A stretch of DNA of 64,000 nt from Rana temporaria (GCF_905171775.1 NC_053496.1:177157928-177221927), one strand, 5' to 3'. Positions 34,682-47,952 are shown, counted from the first letter of the stretch. Numbers and translations are program-made. Notes: generated by a model from the letters alone, not told the origin.

Positions 34682-36216
34682 TTAACCACTTAGGTAAAGG
34701 ACCAGGCCCCTTTTTGCAATTCGGCACTGCGTCGCTTTAACTGACAATTGCGCGGTCGTGCGACGTGGCTCCCAAACAAAATTGGCGTCCTTTTTTTCCC
34801 ACAAATAGAGCTTTCTTTTGGTGGTATTTGATCACCTCTGCGTTTTTTATTTTTTGCGCTCTAAACAAAAATAGAGCGACAATGTTGAAAAAAATTCAAT
34901 ATTTTTTACTTTTTGCTATAATAAATATCCCCCAAAAATATATAAATTTTTTATTTTTTTTTCTCTGTTGTGGCCCGGGGTCCACATGTGACCCGCGGAG
35001 CCCTATGATGTGGCCCACGACCTCCTGCTCTGGAATGGCGGGATGGCAAGCCCAGATCGCAGGTTGCCGACCCGCCATACTGCAGCATCAGTGTTTTGAA
35101 TGCAGCTGGTGATAGAGGAAGAAAGCGGCTGCAGAGCCCCATAAGCCGATGCATCCTCTACAGCGCCGGCTTTTACCACAGGGGGAGTCGATGGCAAAGT
35201 TCAGCTTACCCGCAGGATAGACACAGGTGCACTTCGCTGCACCCGCGGTATGGGTAAACCGCAGCACATCAGTGTGAAAGCAGTCTTATGCCCTTTTCAC
35301 ACCATCAGCCCGACCAAATGGGACCCACAATTCCCCTCCATAGAGCGACAGATGTCTGTTTACGCCCGCCTACCTCCAATCCGAAAAACGTAAAGGAATT
35401 CGTCCCCTTTCATCTGGGCAGATCGAAGGGCCTATAGAGTAGCCGTGACCTGTCATCCGCCTGCTCCGCTCATTGTGGCCCGCGACTGGTAACCAAGTTG
35501 CTTAATTGGCCCTCACTCTTCAAAAGATTGGGCACCCTTGGTTTAGGCCGATACGTATTCTTCTACATTCTTTTGGTAAAAAAAAAAACGCAATAAGGTT
35601 TTATTTATTGGTTTGCGCAAAAGTTATAGCGTTTACAAAATAGGGGATAGTTTTATGGCATTTTTTTTTTTACTATTAATGGTGGCGATCAGCGATTTTT
35701 TTTCGTGACTGCGACATTATGGCAGACACATCGGACACCTTTGACACTATTTTGGGACCATTGTCATTTTTACAGCGAACAGTGCTATAAAAATGCACTG
35801 GTTACTGTAAAAATGACACTGGCAGTGAAGGGGTTAACCAGGAGGGGGCGCTGTAGGGGTTAAGTGTTCCCTAAGGGAGTGTTCTTACTGTAGGGGGGCG
35901 TGGCTGTGCATGTGACGTCACTGATCGTCGTTCCCTAACACAGGGAACAGACGTGCAGTGACAGCCACACGAGGAAGCACGGGGAGAGGTTTTTTTACAC
36001 TTACCTCTCCCCGTTCTTCCTCTCTGTGACCCGATCGCGGGACACTGGCGGCGATCGGTCCGCTGTTTCCGCGGGGGTGGTCACGGAGAAGAGGAGCGAG
36101 TCACGAGCGTGCCGCCCACGGCTGGGCCCTTAATGGGGACATACATATACGCCCTTGTGCCCAGCCGTGCCATTTTGTCGACGTATATCGTCGTGGGGCG
36201 GTCCTCAAGTGGTTAA
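34682..36216. mobile_element. TTAA-flanked element with nested hAT-like fragment
   Basis: It starts TTAACCACTTAGGTAAAGG and ends TCCTCAAGTGGTTAA, giving CCACTT/AAGTGG inverted termini bounded by TTAA. Near the left end it has the family signature (AATTGCGCGGTCGTGCGACG, ACAAATAGAGCTTTC), repeated in at least seven other places in the window. About 34968-35540 is a foreign insert. Confidence 0.8.
34968..35540. mobile_element. hAT-like fragment nested in the TTAA element
   Basis: It separates TATTTTTTTTTCTC from TTTAGGCCGATACG, which are almost adjacent in the copy at 56653-57626. The right end reads GATTGGGCACCCTTG; in copy D it is GGGCACCCCTG, the reverse of the CAGGGGTGCCC terminus of many hAT elements. 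The left end is unclear. Confidence 0.6.
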
Positions 36217-36288
36217 ACAGTAAGTAATATGCAATTTGGGCTGGATTACAGTGGTCATTTCTTTTGAGGGAGGAAAATCGACCACATA

Positions 36289-36987
36289 GGCCCAGATTCA
36301 CAAAGCACTTACGCCGACGTATAACAAGTTACACCGACGTAAGTGCAAATGTGCGCCGTCGTATCTGTGCGCCAGACCCACAAACCGATATGCGCCTAAA
36401 ACCAGGCTACACCCCGCCGACGTATCTTGCTTACACCGGCGTAGAGTGGGCGCACATTTAGGCTGGGTGCATGGTGCCGCTCCCATTGATTAGCCATTCA
36501 AACATGCAAATGAGGGAAATACGGCGATTCACGAACCTGCGTGCGCCCGACGCAGGCTACGCGAGGTGCGCGTAAGTTGTACGTCCGGCGTAAAGTTATT
36601 CCCCATTAAGGAGTCGCAACCCAGCAGCAGACATGCAAAGGTCTGCACCAAGGAACACAATCCGGCGTATTTTACGTTGGACGTGTGTCTGGCTGGGCGT
36701 AGGTTACGTTCACGCCGTACGCAGTGATCCGGCGTAGTTTAGGCAGTTGTTCCGACGTGGTTGTGAGCAGGCGCAGGGGGATGCGTCCACGGCGCATGCG
36801 CAGTGCGTGGGTGACGCCTCATTTGCATGGGTCACGCGCACTTCCACCTACGCCGGCGTACGCCTTCTAATACCACGCCACACTGGCGCAGCGTTGGGAG
36901 CACTGGCTTGCTGAATTCAATGCTTGCCTCTCTGCGCTATGCTGGCGTGGCGTACAGCGTTTGTGCTACGGCGGCGTAATGTGATTC
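36289..36987. mobile_element. Harbinger-like MITE, right end truncated
   Basis: It starts GGCCCAGATTCACAAAGC and stays GC-rich to GGCGTAATGTGATTC, where the expected GGGCC end is lost. The same family with both ends is at 59511-60218. Confidence 0.65.
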
Positions 36988-38132
36988 TTTTGTCCTTTTT
37001 TTCCCACAAATAGAGCTTTCTTTTGGAGGCATTTGATCACCTCTGCGGTTTTTATTTTTTGCACTATAAATGAAAAAAGACCGAAAATTTGGGAAGAAAA
37101 TTATTTTTTCTTAGTTTCTGTGATAAAATTTTGCAAATTATTAATTTTTCTTCATACATTTTGGCCACAATTTATGCTGCTACATGTCTTTGATAAAAAT
37201 AACCCAAAGTTTTTGGAAATTATTTGGTCTGTGTGAAAGTTTTAGAGTCTACAAGCTATAGTGCAAATCATAAAAAATGATCACATCTGATGTACTGAAG
37301 GCCTCTCTCATTTCATGAGACCCTAACAAGCCAGGAAAGTACAAATGCCCACAGATGGCACTCGGGCGGCACAGATGGCACTGAGGCGGCACAGATGGCA
37401 CTGAGGCGGGTACTGATGAGATGGGTACTGATGTGCACCGATGAGGCCTGTGTACTGGTGGACACAGGTGGGCACTGATGAGGCGGCACAGGTGGGCACT
37501 AATGAGGCGGCACAGATGGCACTAATGAACCGGCACAGATGGCACTAATGAGGCGGCACAGATGGCACTGAGATAGGTACTGATGAGATGGGTACTGATG
37601 TGCACTGATTGACTGCAGCACAGGTGGGCACTGATGAGGTGGCACAGGTGGGCACGGTGGTACTGGTGGGCACAGGTGGTACTGGTGAGCACACTGTGGT
37701 ACTGGTGGGCACTTTGGTACTGGGGGGCACTGTGGTACTGGGGGGCACAGGTGGTCCTGGGGGACACTGTGGTACTGGGGCACTGATTTGTCACTTTTTT
37801 TTTTTTAAATCGCTCTTTGCTCCGTTTGCTCTCCACTCCTCACACGCGGTGTCTGTGTGAGGAGGGGAGAGTCGGCAATGAGAGATGATCTCATATGTTT
37901 ATATACGAGATCATCTCTCATTGGCCGCACAGATCGCGCTGTAAATAGCCGCTGTGATTGGCTATTTACCGTGATCTGTGTTTGGCTGTGTCCGAGGCAC
38001 ACGGCCAGCACAGGAGTTCCCCGCTGCGCGCTCGGGAGCGAGGAAAGGCTCGGCCGTAAAAACACGGCCTGTTAGAGATCTAGAGCCGCGCTGCGGCCGT
38101 ACAAAGTCGTACGCCCGTCAGCTAGTGGTTAA
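36988..38132. mobile_element. TTAA-element fragment with minisatellite, right end intact
   Basis: It carries the family signature ACAAATAGAGCTTTC, a minisatellite of GGCACAGATGGCACTGAGG type (37345-37785), a hairpin (AGAGATGATCTCATATG / GAGATCATCTCT near 37880-37920) and the terminus CAGCTAGTGGTTAA. Unit B has the plain TTAAGCATG site near 25200. Confidence 0.65.
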
Positions 38133-38267
38133 GCATGTTATTGACCAGTGTCTGCATATGCAGAGATTGACGCCTTGTGATAGGTGCGGTTTTTATACAT
38201 GTAATTAATGGATAAGGATAAACAACAAAAAATAATAAATGTACAGAAAATGTAAAGACTTTTAATG

Positions 38268-38471
38268 TATGAATGAAGACTGAAGTATTTATGAATGAAG
38301 GCTGCAGTATTTCAATTCTCCACAAGATGGTGATCTTACTCCTGAGCGTGGAACGCAAAGAAGGAAGTGATGTCATGTACGGACAGGAAGTGATGTAGGG
38401 TAAAAGACAGGAAGTTCCAGAGGAGAGGTGACTTGTTAGGAAATAGCGTACAGACATTACTGGATCTTGAG
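38268..38471 (+). promoter_or_regulatory. Putative promoter plus non-coding first exon of gene D
   Basis: Same module as 40-269, three GGAAGT cores and donor CTTGAG|GTAC after 38471. It lies in the tail of duplication copy 1, 1.3 kb before the first coding-frame exon of D. Confidence 0.55.
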
Positions 38472-38927
38472 GTACGTTTATTTTATTACTTATTTATTAC
38501 AGGTACTTATATTACGTTTTCATTTACGCAGTGCTTTACATAAATATTTATATTGTACACTCACATCAGTCTCTGCCCCCAATGAGTTTACAATCTAAGG
38601 TCCCTAGCTCACATTCATACACACACATACTGGGGGCAATTTAGATCGGAGCCAATAAGCTACCAGCATGTCATTGGAGTGTTGGAGAAAAAAAGAGTAC
38701 AGAGAGGAGGGAGAGCACATCCTGCTCCTCCACCGGTCTCTCTACCACCTTTGTGTTGTTATCTGTACTTTTTCGGAACATGTGAAAGCCGTCCAAGACA
38801 CCCGCCTGCCTTCTACCTACTGATGAAGTGAGCAGTTGCTAAGGGCAGGTCGGGCGGCTGCAAAACTTTGGAATTTGCCGGTGTTCTGTCGGATATTGTC
38901 ACTGCTGTCGAGAAGTGCCCGGGACGA

Positions 38928-39154
38928 AGAGGTCTAGGGCCAAAATTATTGCTCTCGCTCTAACGTTCGCAGCGATACCTCACATGTGTGGTTTGAACAC
39001 CGTTTTCATATGTGGGCGGGACTTACGAGTGGGGTCGCTTCTGTATACGAGCACACAGGGGCGCGCGGGAGCGCGATACTGGGAGGACGTCCATGGAGTT
39101 AAGCGACCGCCTTGTAGCCGTATTTCGGCTATGAGGCGGTGATCAAGTGGTTAA
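38928..39154. mobile_element. TTAA-element right-end fragment at the duplication joint
   Basis: It begins after GCCCGGGACGAA, where unit C continues differently, and ends GATCAAGTGGTTAA. Its terminal TTAA (39151-39154) is exactly where copy 2 of the duplication begins. The counterpart is 48748-48974. Confidence 0.55.
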
Positions 39155-39871
39155 GGTTCGTAATTTACACAAGACAATCATATGTGGAGTGCAGGCTCCA
39201 TCTAGTGTTCTTTTTTGGTATTGCTTCAGTTCTGTTATTTAATTACTGTATGTGTTTAGTTAAGGAAGTTGTTAGAAAGCAGGGAATTCTGGGTAGAATC
39301 TTCACAGGAAGTGAAAAACAGCCACCATGCTTTGAGAAGACACTGCAGGGAGCAGGGCATGTCTTGCTCAATCTATCGCCATTACCACTTAGAGAATTTA
39401 AAAAGTAGGTTTTTACTATCTCATCTTGTATTGTATATCGTTGTTTCTGCTATGTATGCTGTATTGTATGCAATAGTGTACTTATTGAGGTCTATTTCTG
39501 TTATTTTTGTAGTTTCACTTAGCTTGTTCTAATAAACTGAGATCAAATAAATATGGTATCTGAAGTTTTTGGGATAAGAAGGTTTAGCTGAATGACCTTG
39601 AGACAGAACATCCCTAGTATATCCTGGTATAGTCCAAATAATTCTCAGTCTATCGACAGAGAAGAGTGCCCTATTTAGGTGAGGGGGATTCTGGGAGGGT
39701 CACGTGACTTCATCCTTATCCCTATAATGAAAATATTGTTCTATCTAGAGAGGAGAGAAGGATTCTACGACGTCTTCTATGATAATTACTTTCTCTCTAT
39801 ACACAGAATTATAAAATAGTGGAGATCCATTAACACCCAGCAGCCATCTTCTCAGGACATCACCCATCACA

Positions 39872-42800
39872 GTGCCTCCACCTCACTGCCTGACAACAGA
39901 GGTAACCAGTGCCAAGAAGATTCTAGAAGTCACCAAGAAGATAATTGATCTGCTGACAGGAGAGGTGAGCGGTGCCGGGAATTCTGGGACATTATCCAGT
40001 AACAGACAAGGGATGTGTCTGGATGGTGACTGTATCATTGTGTGTGTCAGGTTCCTATAAGGTGTCAGGAGGTCACTGTCTATTTCTCCATGGAGGAGTG
40101 GGAGTATTTAGAAGGACACAAGGATCTCTACAAGGACGTCATGATGGAGAATCAGCCGCCCCTCACATCACCGGGTAAGAGGAGACTTTATTGTAAAGGA
40201 GAGAGCAGTACGGAGGCTCCACCTAGATCCCCCTCATCTGATAAACACATAGAAACAATGTATTCAGTCAGTGTGTGTGTTTCCTACAGATGGATCCTGT
40301 AATGGGAACCCACCAGAGAGATGTCCCCGTCCTCTGTATTCCTGGGATTCCACACAGGAGGATCACACCATCCCCCACCATCATCAGGTAGGTGGGAGTG
40401 AGCAACTAAAATTAAAAAATAATTCTAAACTATGAGACCACATTCTTCAAAGTAACTTATTATTCCTTTTTATAAATGTATTCTGTCATCTTTGGGGTTT
40501 AGGGTGAAGAATTGAAAGACATCAAAGCTGAGATTAAAAAGGAAGAAGAAGAAGAGCCGCAGGTGAGTGGAGATCAGCAGTCTATGGAGGGGGGAAGTCT
40601 TCAGTACTCCCGGGATTCCACACCGGAAGATCAAAGCATCCCTCACCATCATCAGGTAGAAAGAACTGAGCTATAGAACTCAAGTTATTCTAAACTATAG
40701 ATAACTTTCTTATAGATATATTTTTTTTATATTGAACTTAATTATGCAGATATTTAAATTTTTCATATTGGGGTTCAGATTAAATTAGGAAAAGACATCA
40801 AACTTGAGGTTAAAGAGGAAGAAGAAGAGGCGTTGGTGAGTGGAGATCAGCAGTCTATGGAGAAGATGACCATGAAAAGTGACCAGGAGGAATCTTCTCT
40901 TTATATAAACAGAAGTAAGTAATAATCACTGAATGCAGAAATGTTCACATTTTCCTTTTTCTTCTATGAGTATAAAAGATGAATTTAAATAATTGCAATG
41001 TGAAGATACTGTACACCATATGAAAGGTCCATCTCCATTCCTCAATATAACGTCATGTTTCCAACAAATGAGGAGGAGATACTGAGATTGCAGGCTTGGC
41101 TGGCTTCAATCAGGTTTGGTCTCCACCCAGAGACTGGCCACATTAATCACCTTGCAGGTGGACAGACAGACATGGAGAAGGCCATATGAAAGGTTCATCT
41201 CAACAAATGAGGTGGAGATGATGTATCTTTATCTGGTTTGTATTGATACTTTATGATTGCCCCCAATTCCAGACATACTGTAGAGTGTTAGACCAACATA
41301 CTGTATATGACTTCTGAATGAAAGGAATGAAGAATTCTAATAACATTTAAACATTGATTTCCAACAGGAGGACACTATGTCCTGAATAACGTATCTTCAG
41401 AATGTAAAGCAGAAGAAAATCCCACCACACAACGTTCTCCAGGAGAAAATCTCACCACACGACGTTCTCCAGGAGAAAATCCCACCACACAACGTTCTCC
41501 AGGAGAAAATCCCACCACACAACGTTCTCCAGAAGTGAATCGCATTACACAAATAATACATCATAGAACTTATCATATGGAGAGATCCTGGGATTTCTCT
41601 GATCCTGAGGATTCTTCTGAGGATCCACATACTATTATTATTGAATCTCACAGTACAGATAAAGCAACAGATCCATCTAATCCCGAGGAATCTTCATTGA
41701 ACCATGAAGGATCTCGCACAGGAGAACATTCCTTGTCATCTACAGTGTGTGGGAATTCTTCCAAAGAAACCAGAGAGCCTATTACACACCAGAAAAGTCA
41801 TAAGAGTTTGCATTCTTACTCATGTCCAGAGTGCGGGAGATGTTTTAATGGGAAAATAAACTTTCTCAGTCACCAGAGGGTTCACACTATCGAGCGTCCT
41901 TTCCCATGTTCAGAGTGCGGCAAACGTTTTACTGACAAAGGAAACCTTCTTAAACACTACAGAATTCACACGGGTGAGCGTCCCTTTTCATGTTCAGAGT
42001 GCGGGAAATGTTTTATTCAGAAAGTAGAACTTGTTAATCACCAGAGAATTCACACAGGTGAGCGTCCGTTCTCGTGTTCGCACTGTGGTAAAGGTTTCGC
42101 TCGGAAAGGAAACCTTCTAACACATCAGAGAACTCACACAGGTGAGCGTCCTCTTTCATGTTCAGAGTGTGGCAAAGGTTTCATTCAGAAAAGAGACCTT
42201 GTTGTTCACCAAAGAAGTCACACGGGAGAATGTCCTTTTTCATGTTCAGAGTGCGGGAAATCTTTCGCTCAGAAAGGACATCTTGTTATTCACCAGAGAA
42301 TTCACACTGGTGAGCGTCCTTTTTCATGTTCAGAGTGCGGGAAATGTTTCCCCGAGAAAGGAAATCTTGTCATTCACCAGAGAATTCACACCGGTGAGCG
42401 TCCTTTTTCATGTTCAGAGTGCGGGAAATTTTTCCGCGAGAAAGGAAATCTTGATAATCATCAGAGAATTCACACAGGCAAACGTCCATATTCATGTTCA
42501 GATTGCGGGAAAACTTTTGTTCGGAAAGGTGAACTAAATAATCACCAGAGAATTCACACAGGCGAGCGTCCTTTTACATGTTCAGAGTGCGGGAAATGTT
42601 TCCACGAAAAAGGAAATCTTGTTACTCACCAGAGAATTCACACAGGCAAACGTCCATATTCGTGTTCAGAGTGCGGGAAAACTTTTGTTCGGAAAGACGT
42701 ACTTAATAATCACCAGAGAATTCACACCGGCGAGCGTCCTTTTTCATGTTCAGAATGCGGGAAATGTTTCCACGAAAAAGGAAGCCTTCTTAAACACCAG

Positions 42801-43154
42801 AGAATTCACACCGGCGAGCGTCCTTTTTCTTGTTCAGAGTGCGGGAAATGTTTCAACGAAAAAGGAAGCCTTCTTAAACACCAGAGAATTCACACCGGCG
42901 AGCTTCCATATTCGTGTTCAGAGTGCAGGAAATGTTTCAGTTACAAAAGTGCCCTTGATCGACACCAGAGAATTCACACCGGCGAGCATCCTTTTTCATG
43001 TTCAGAGTGCTGGAAATGTTTCAACGAAAAAGGAAATCTTCTTAAACACCAGAGAATTCACACGGGCAAACGTCCATATTCGTGTTCAGAGTGCGGGAAA
43101 TGTTTCAGTTACAAAAGTGCCCTTGATCGACACCAGGGAATTCACATGGACTAA
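39872..43154 (+). CDS. Gene D: KRAB zinc-finger protein, 16 C2H2 fingers (twin of C)
   Basis: Coding pieces are 39872-39964, 40051-40174, 40290-40387, 40503-40655, 40779-40914 and 41368-43154, all in phase, for about 796 residues. The exon probably starts at 39807. It is the tandem twin of gene C: the last exons differ at 13 bases, 11 of them changing residues and 2 silent. Changes include finger 2 contact K to N (DGKK to DGNK), C to G in finger 4, H to P in finger 7 outside contact positions, R to C in one linker, and G to W next to the second Cys of finger 15 (CWK). All zinc ligands are intact. Exon 4 has one extra Glu codon. KRAB-A is the QEV type. Function by family: nuclear repressor; target probably almost that of C. 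No in-frame ATG ahead of KRAB. Confidence 0.85.
41415..41534 (+). repeat. Coding 30-bp minisatellite, 4 units (gene D)
   Basis: Four units as in C; the second has L for P (ENLTT). Confidence 0.9.
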
Positions 43155-43283
43155 CCACCTTTTTTATGTTTAGACGGACCAATGGGGAGTGTGAGATCGT
43201 GTGTCCTTCCTTATAGTCAGAATGTATAAAATGTTTCTGTTAAAGAAAATCACTTATTGGATCCCAGAATATTCATAAAGACT

Positions 43284-43289
43284 AATAAA
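43284..43289 (+). terminator. Poly(A) signal AATAAA, gene D
   Basis: Conserved AATAAA, 130 bp after the stop. Confidence 0.7.
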
Positions 43290-43748
43290 GTTTTTGTGTT
43301 CATATTGGCTTATTTGGAGGCGTGGCCAAAGTACAATGTACTATGATGTCATAGTTATAGGTCTGCAGGGATTGAATTATAGTAATACGGTCCTCTAAAC
43401 AATGCTGACTTGGCCCCGCACTCACACAGGCCCCACCATAGAGTACAACAGCCCATGGAATCCCACGAGACTGCATAATCACTCAGAGCTTCCTCCTCCT
43501 ACACCCCATGTGACCATGTGACATCACATGGAGAGTAAACCTGGGCATCGGACTGAATTACTGCAGTCTTATGATCTGAAGCCGATAAGACTGACATAGG
43601 CAAACACTAGATAATCAGCACAAGTATATACTATGAAATTAAACAAGTGGCTATGAGGCAGGGTTGCCATAGAAATGTTGGATTGAGAAGGAGGCTTGGT
43701 TAACAGTACAGGAAGTGCTCAATGTATGGGCGGAAATACACTCTGTTA

Positions 43749-44437
43749 GCCAGATTCACGTACGGTGGCTTAAAGTTATGCGGGCGTAGCGTATGTAATT
43801 TACGTTACACCGCCGCAAGTTAGAGAGGCAAGTGCTGTATTCACAAAGCACTTGCGTCCTAAGTTTCGGCGGCGTAGCGTAAATGTGCCAGCGTAAGCGT
43901 GCCTAATTCAAATTGTGAAGAGGTGGGCGTGTTTTATGTAAATAAAGCATGCGCCGTCCGTGGACGTATCCCAGTGCGCATGCTCCAAATTACGCCGCAG
44001 ACTCATTGGTTTCGACGTGAACGTAAATTACGCCCAGCCCCATTCACGGACGCCTTACGCAAACGACGTAAAAATTTACGCGGTTCCGACGTCCATACCT
44101 AACATTGGCTGCGCCATCTTTTTGGTGGTTTATCTTTACGCCTGAAAACGCCTTACGTAAACGCCGTATCTTTACTGCGACGGCCGTGCGTACATTTGTG
44201 AATAGGCGTATCTCGCTGATTTACATATTCTAGGCGTAAATCAGCGTACATGCCCCTAGCGGCCAGCGTAAATAGACAGCAAAAATACGACGGCGTAGGA
44301 AGACTTACGCCTCTCGTATCTTAGCAACATTTAAGCGTATCTCAGTTTGAGAATGCGCTTAAATATACGACAGCGCAGATTCGGAGTTACGACGGCGTAT
44401 CTACTGATACGCCGTCGTGTCTCTACCTGAATCTGGC
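43749..44437. mobile_element. Harbinger-like MITE (copy of 33970-34660)
   Basis: Same element carried in duplication copy 2, with GCCAGATTCACG and GAATCTGGC ends and a two-base deletion (CGCAGACTC for CGCAAAGACTC). Confidence 0.75.
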
Positions 44438-44458
44438 TAAAGTTTTTTTAAAGTTTCT

Positions 44459-45992
44459 TTAACCACTTAGGTAAAGGACCAGGCCCCTTTTTGCAATTCG
44501 GCACTGCGTCGCTTTAACTGACAATTGCGCGGTCGTGCGACGTGGCTCCCAAACAAAATTGGCGTCCTTTTTTTCCCACAAATAGAGCTTTCTTTTGGTG
44601 GTATTTGATCACCTCTGCGTTTTTTATTTTTTGCGCTCTAAACAAAAATAGAGCGACAATGTTGAAAAAAATTCAATATTTTTTACTTTTTGCTATAATA
44701 AATATCCCCCAAAAATATATACATTTTTTATTTTTTTTTCTCTGTTGTGGCCCGGGGTCCACATGTGACCCGCGGAGCCCTATGATGTGGCCCACGACCT
44801 CCTGCTCTGGAATGGCGGGATGGCAAGCCCAGATCGCAGGTTGCCGACCCGCCATACTGCAGCATCAGTGTTTTGAATGCAGCTGGTGATAGAGGAAGAA
44901 AGCGGCTGCAGAGCCCCATAAGCCGATGCATCCTCTACAGCGCCGGCTTTTACCACAGGGGGAGTCGATGGCAAAGTTCAGCTTACCCGCAGGATAGACA
45001 CAGGTGCACTTCGCTGCACCCGCGGTATGGGTAAACCGCAGCACATCAGTGTGAAAGCAGTCTTATGCCCTTTTCACACCATCAGCCCGACCAAATGGGA
45101 CCCACAATTCCCCTCCATAGAGCGACAGATGTCTGTTTACGCCCGCCTACCTCCAATCCGAAAAACGTAAAGGAATTCGTCCCCTTCCATCTGGGCAGAT
45201 CGAAGGGCCTATAGAGTAGCCGTGACCTGTCATCCGCCTGCTCCGCTCATTGTGGCCCGCGACTGGTAACCAAGTTGCTTAATTGGCCCTCGCTCTTCAA
45301 AAGATTGGGCACCCCTGGTTTAGGCCGATACGTATTCTTCTACATTCTTTTGGTAAAAAAAAAACGCAATAAGGTTTTATTTATTGGTTTGCGCAAAAGT
45401 TATAGCGTTTACAAAATAGGTGATAGTTTTATGGCATTTTTTTTTTTAATATTAATGGTGGCGATCAGCGATTTTTTTTCGTGACTGCGACATTATGGCA
45501 GACACATCGGACACCTTTGACACTATTTTGGGACCATTGTCATTTTTACAGCGAACAGTGCTATAAAAATGCACTGGTTACTGTAAAAATGACAGTGGCA
45601 GAGAAGGGGTTAACCAGGAGGGGGCGCTGTAGGGGTTAAGTGTTCCCTAAGGGAGTGTTCTTACTGTAGGGGGGCGTGGCTGTGCATGTGACGTCACTGA
45701 TCGTCGTTCCCTAACACAGGGAACAGACGTGCAGTGACAGCCACACGAGGAAGCACGGGGAGAGGTTTTTTTACACTTACCTCTCCCCGTTCTTCCTCTC
45801 TGTGACCCGATCGCGGGACACTGGCGGCGATCGGTCCGCTGTTCCCGCGGGGGCGGTCACGGAGAAGAGGAGCGGGTCACGAGCGTGCCGCCCACGGCTG
45901 GGCCCTTAATGGGGACATACATATACGCCCTTGTGCCCAGCCGTGCCATTTTGTCGACGTATATCGTCGTGGGGCGGTCCTCAAGTGGTTAA
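44459..45992. mobile_element. TTAA-flanked element (copy of 34682-36216)
   Basis: TTAA ends at 44459-44462 and 45989-45992. The nested hAT-like fragment is about 44745-45317 and here keeps the terminus GGGCACCCCTG. Confidence 0.8.
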
Positions 45993-46064
45993 ACAGTAAG
46001 TAATATGCAATTTGGGCTGGATTACAGTGGTCATTTCTTTTGAGGGAGGAAAATCGACCACATA

Positions 46065-46822
46065 GGCCCAGATTCACAAAGCACTTACGCCGACGTATAA
46101 CAAGTTACACCGACGTAAGTGCAAATGTGCGCCGTCGTATCTGTGCGCCAGACCCACAAACCGATATGCGCCTAAAACCAGGCTACACCCCGCCGACGTA
46201 TCTTGCTTACACCGGCGTAGAGTGGGCGCACATTTAGGCTGGGTGCATGGTGCCGCTCCCATTGATTAGCCATTCAAACATGCAAATGAGGGAAATACGG
46301 CGATTCACGAACCTGCGTGCGCCCGACGCAGGCTACGCGAGGTGCGCGTAAGTTGTACGTCCGGCGTAAAGTTATTCCCCATTAAGGAGTCGCAACCCAG
46401 CAGCAGACATGCAAAGGTCTGCACCAAGGAACACAATCCGGCGTATTTTACATTGGACGTGTGTCTGGCTGGGCATAGGTTACGTTCACGCCGTACGCAG
46501 TGATCCGGCGTAGTTTAGGCAGTTGTTCCGACGTGGTTGTGAGCAGGCGCAGGGGGATGCGTCCACGGCGCATGCGCAGTGCGTGACCCGTATCTGTCTG
46601 GCGCTCTGCCCATCATTTGCATGGGGTCACGCCTCATTTGCATGGGTGACGCCTCATTTGCATGGGTCACGCGCATTTCCACCTACGCCGGCGTACGCCT
46701 TCTAATACCACGCCACACTGGCGCAGCGTTGGGAGCACTGGCTTGCTGAATTCAATGCTTGCCTCTCTGCGCTATGCTGGCGTGGCGTACGGCGTTTGTG
46801 CTACGGCGGCGTAATGTGATTC
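46065..46822. mobile_element. Harbinger-like MITE, truncated (copy of 36289-36987)
   Basis: It carries about 59 extra bases near 46580-46640, with CCTCATTTGCATGGG repeats, that copy 1 lacks; a slippage deletion in copy 1 is the simplest reading. Confidence 0.65.
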
Positions 46823-47952
46823 TTTTGTCCTTTTTTTCCCACAAATAGAGCTTTCTTTTGGTGGCATTTGATCACCTCTGCGGTTTTTATTTTTTGCACT
46901 ATAAATGAAAAAAGACCGAAAATTTGGGAAGAAAATTATTTTTTCTTAGTTTCTGTGATAAAATTTTGCAAATTATTAATTTTTCTTCATACATTTTGGC
47001 CACAATTTATGCTGCTACATGTCTTTGATAAAAATAACCCAAAGTTTTTGGAAATTATTTGGTCTGTGTGAAAGTTTTAGAGTCTACAAGCTATAGTGCA
47101 AATCATAAAAAATGATCACATCTGATGTACTGAAGGCCTCTCTCATTTCATGAGACCCTAACAAGCCAGGAAAGTACAAATGCCCACAGATGGCACTCGG
47201 GCGGCACAGATGGCACTGAGGCGGCACAGATGGCACTGAGGCGGGTACTGATGAGATGGGTACTGATGTGCACCGATGAGGCCTGTGTACTGGTGGACAC
47301 AGGTGGGCACTGATGAGGCGGCACAGGTGGGCACTAATGAGGCGGCACAGATGGCACTAATGAACCGGCACAGATGGCACTAATGAACCGGCACAGATGG
47401 CACTGAGATAGGTACTGATGAGATGGGTACTGATGTGCACTGATTGACTGCAGCACAGGTGGGCACTGATGAGGTGGCACAGGTGGGCACACGGTGGTAC
47501 TGGTGGGCACACGGTGGTACTGGTGGGCACACTGTGGTACTGGTGGGCACTTTGGTACTGGGGGGCACAGGTGGTCCTGGGGGACACTGCGGTACTGGGG
47601 CACTGATTTGTCACTTTTTTTTTTTTAAATCGCTCTTTGCTCCGTTTGCTCTCCACTCCTCACACGCGGTGTCTGTGTGAGGAGGGGAGAGTCGGCAATG
47701 AGAGATGATCTCATATGTTTATATATGAGATCATCTCTCATTGGCCGCACAGATCGCACGGTAAATAGCCGCTGTGATTGGCTATTTACCGTGATCTGTG
47801 TTTGGCTGTGTCCGAGGCACACGGCCAGCACAGGAGTTCCCCGCTGCGCGCTCGGGAGCGAGGAAAGGCTCGGCCGTAAAAACACGGCCTGTTAGAGATC
47901 TAGAGCCGCGCTGCGGCCGTACAAAGTCGTACGCCCGTCAGCTAGTGGTTAA
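46823..47952. mobile_element. TTAA-element fragment with minisatellite (copy of 36988-38132)
   Basis: Same structure; the minisatellite (47180-47610) differs in unit number from copy 1, which accounts for the shift in offset. Confidence 0.65.

Larger units (their letters stand above)
29363..39150 (+). repeat. Tandem segmental duplication, copy 1 (9788 bp, holds gene C)
   Basis: The segment starts TTAAGGTTCGTAATTTAC and is followed directly at 39151 by a second copy starting with the same bases. The copies align throughout at offsets of 9776 to 9835 bp, including all nested elements. The last exons differ at 13 of 1787 bases. Copy 2 is longer by about 59 bp near 46580-46640. Confidence 0.92.

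Noticed and set aside
34765..35112. 115-codon plus frame, repeated at 44542-44889
   Set aside because: It lies across a TTAA element and its nested hAT-like fragment; it is duplicated with the 9.8-kb segment and has no protein similarity I can recognise.
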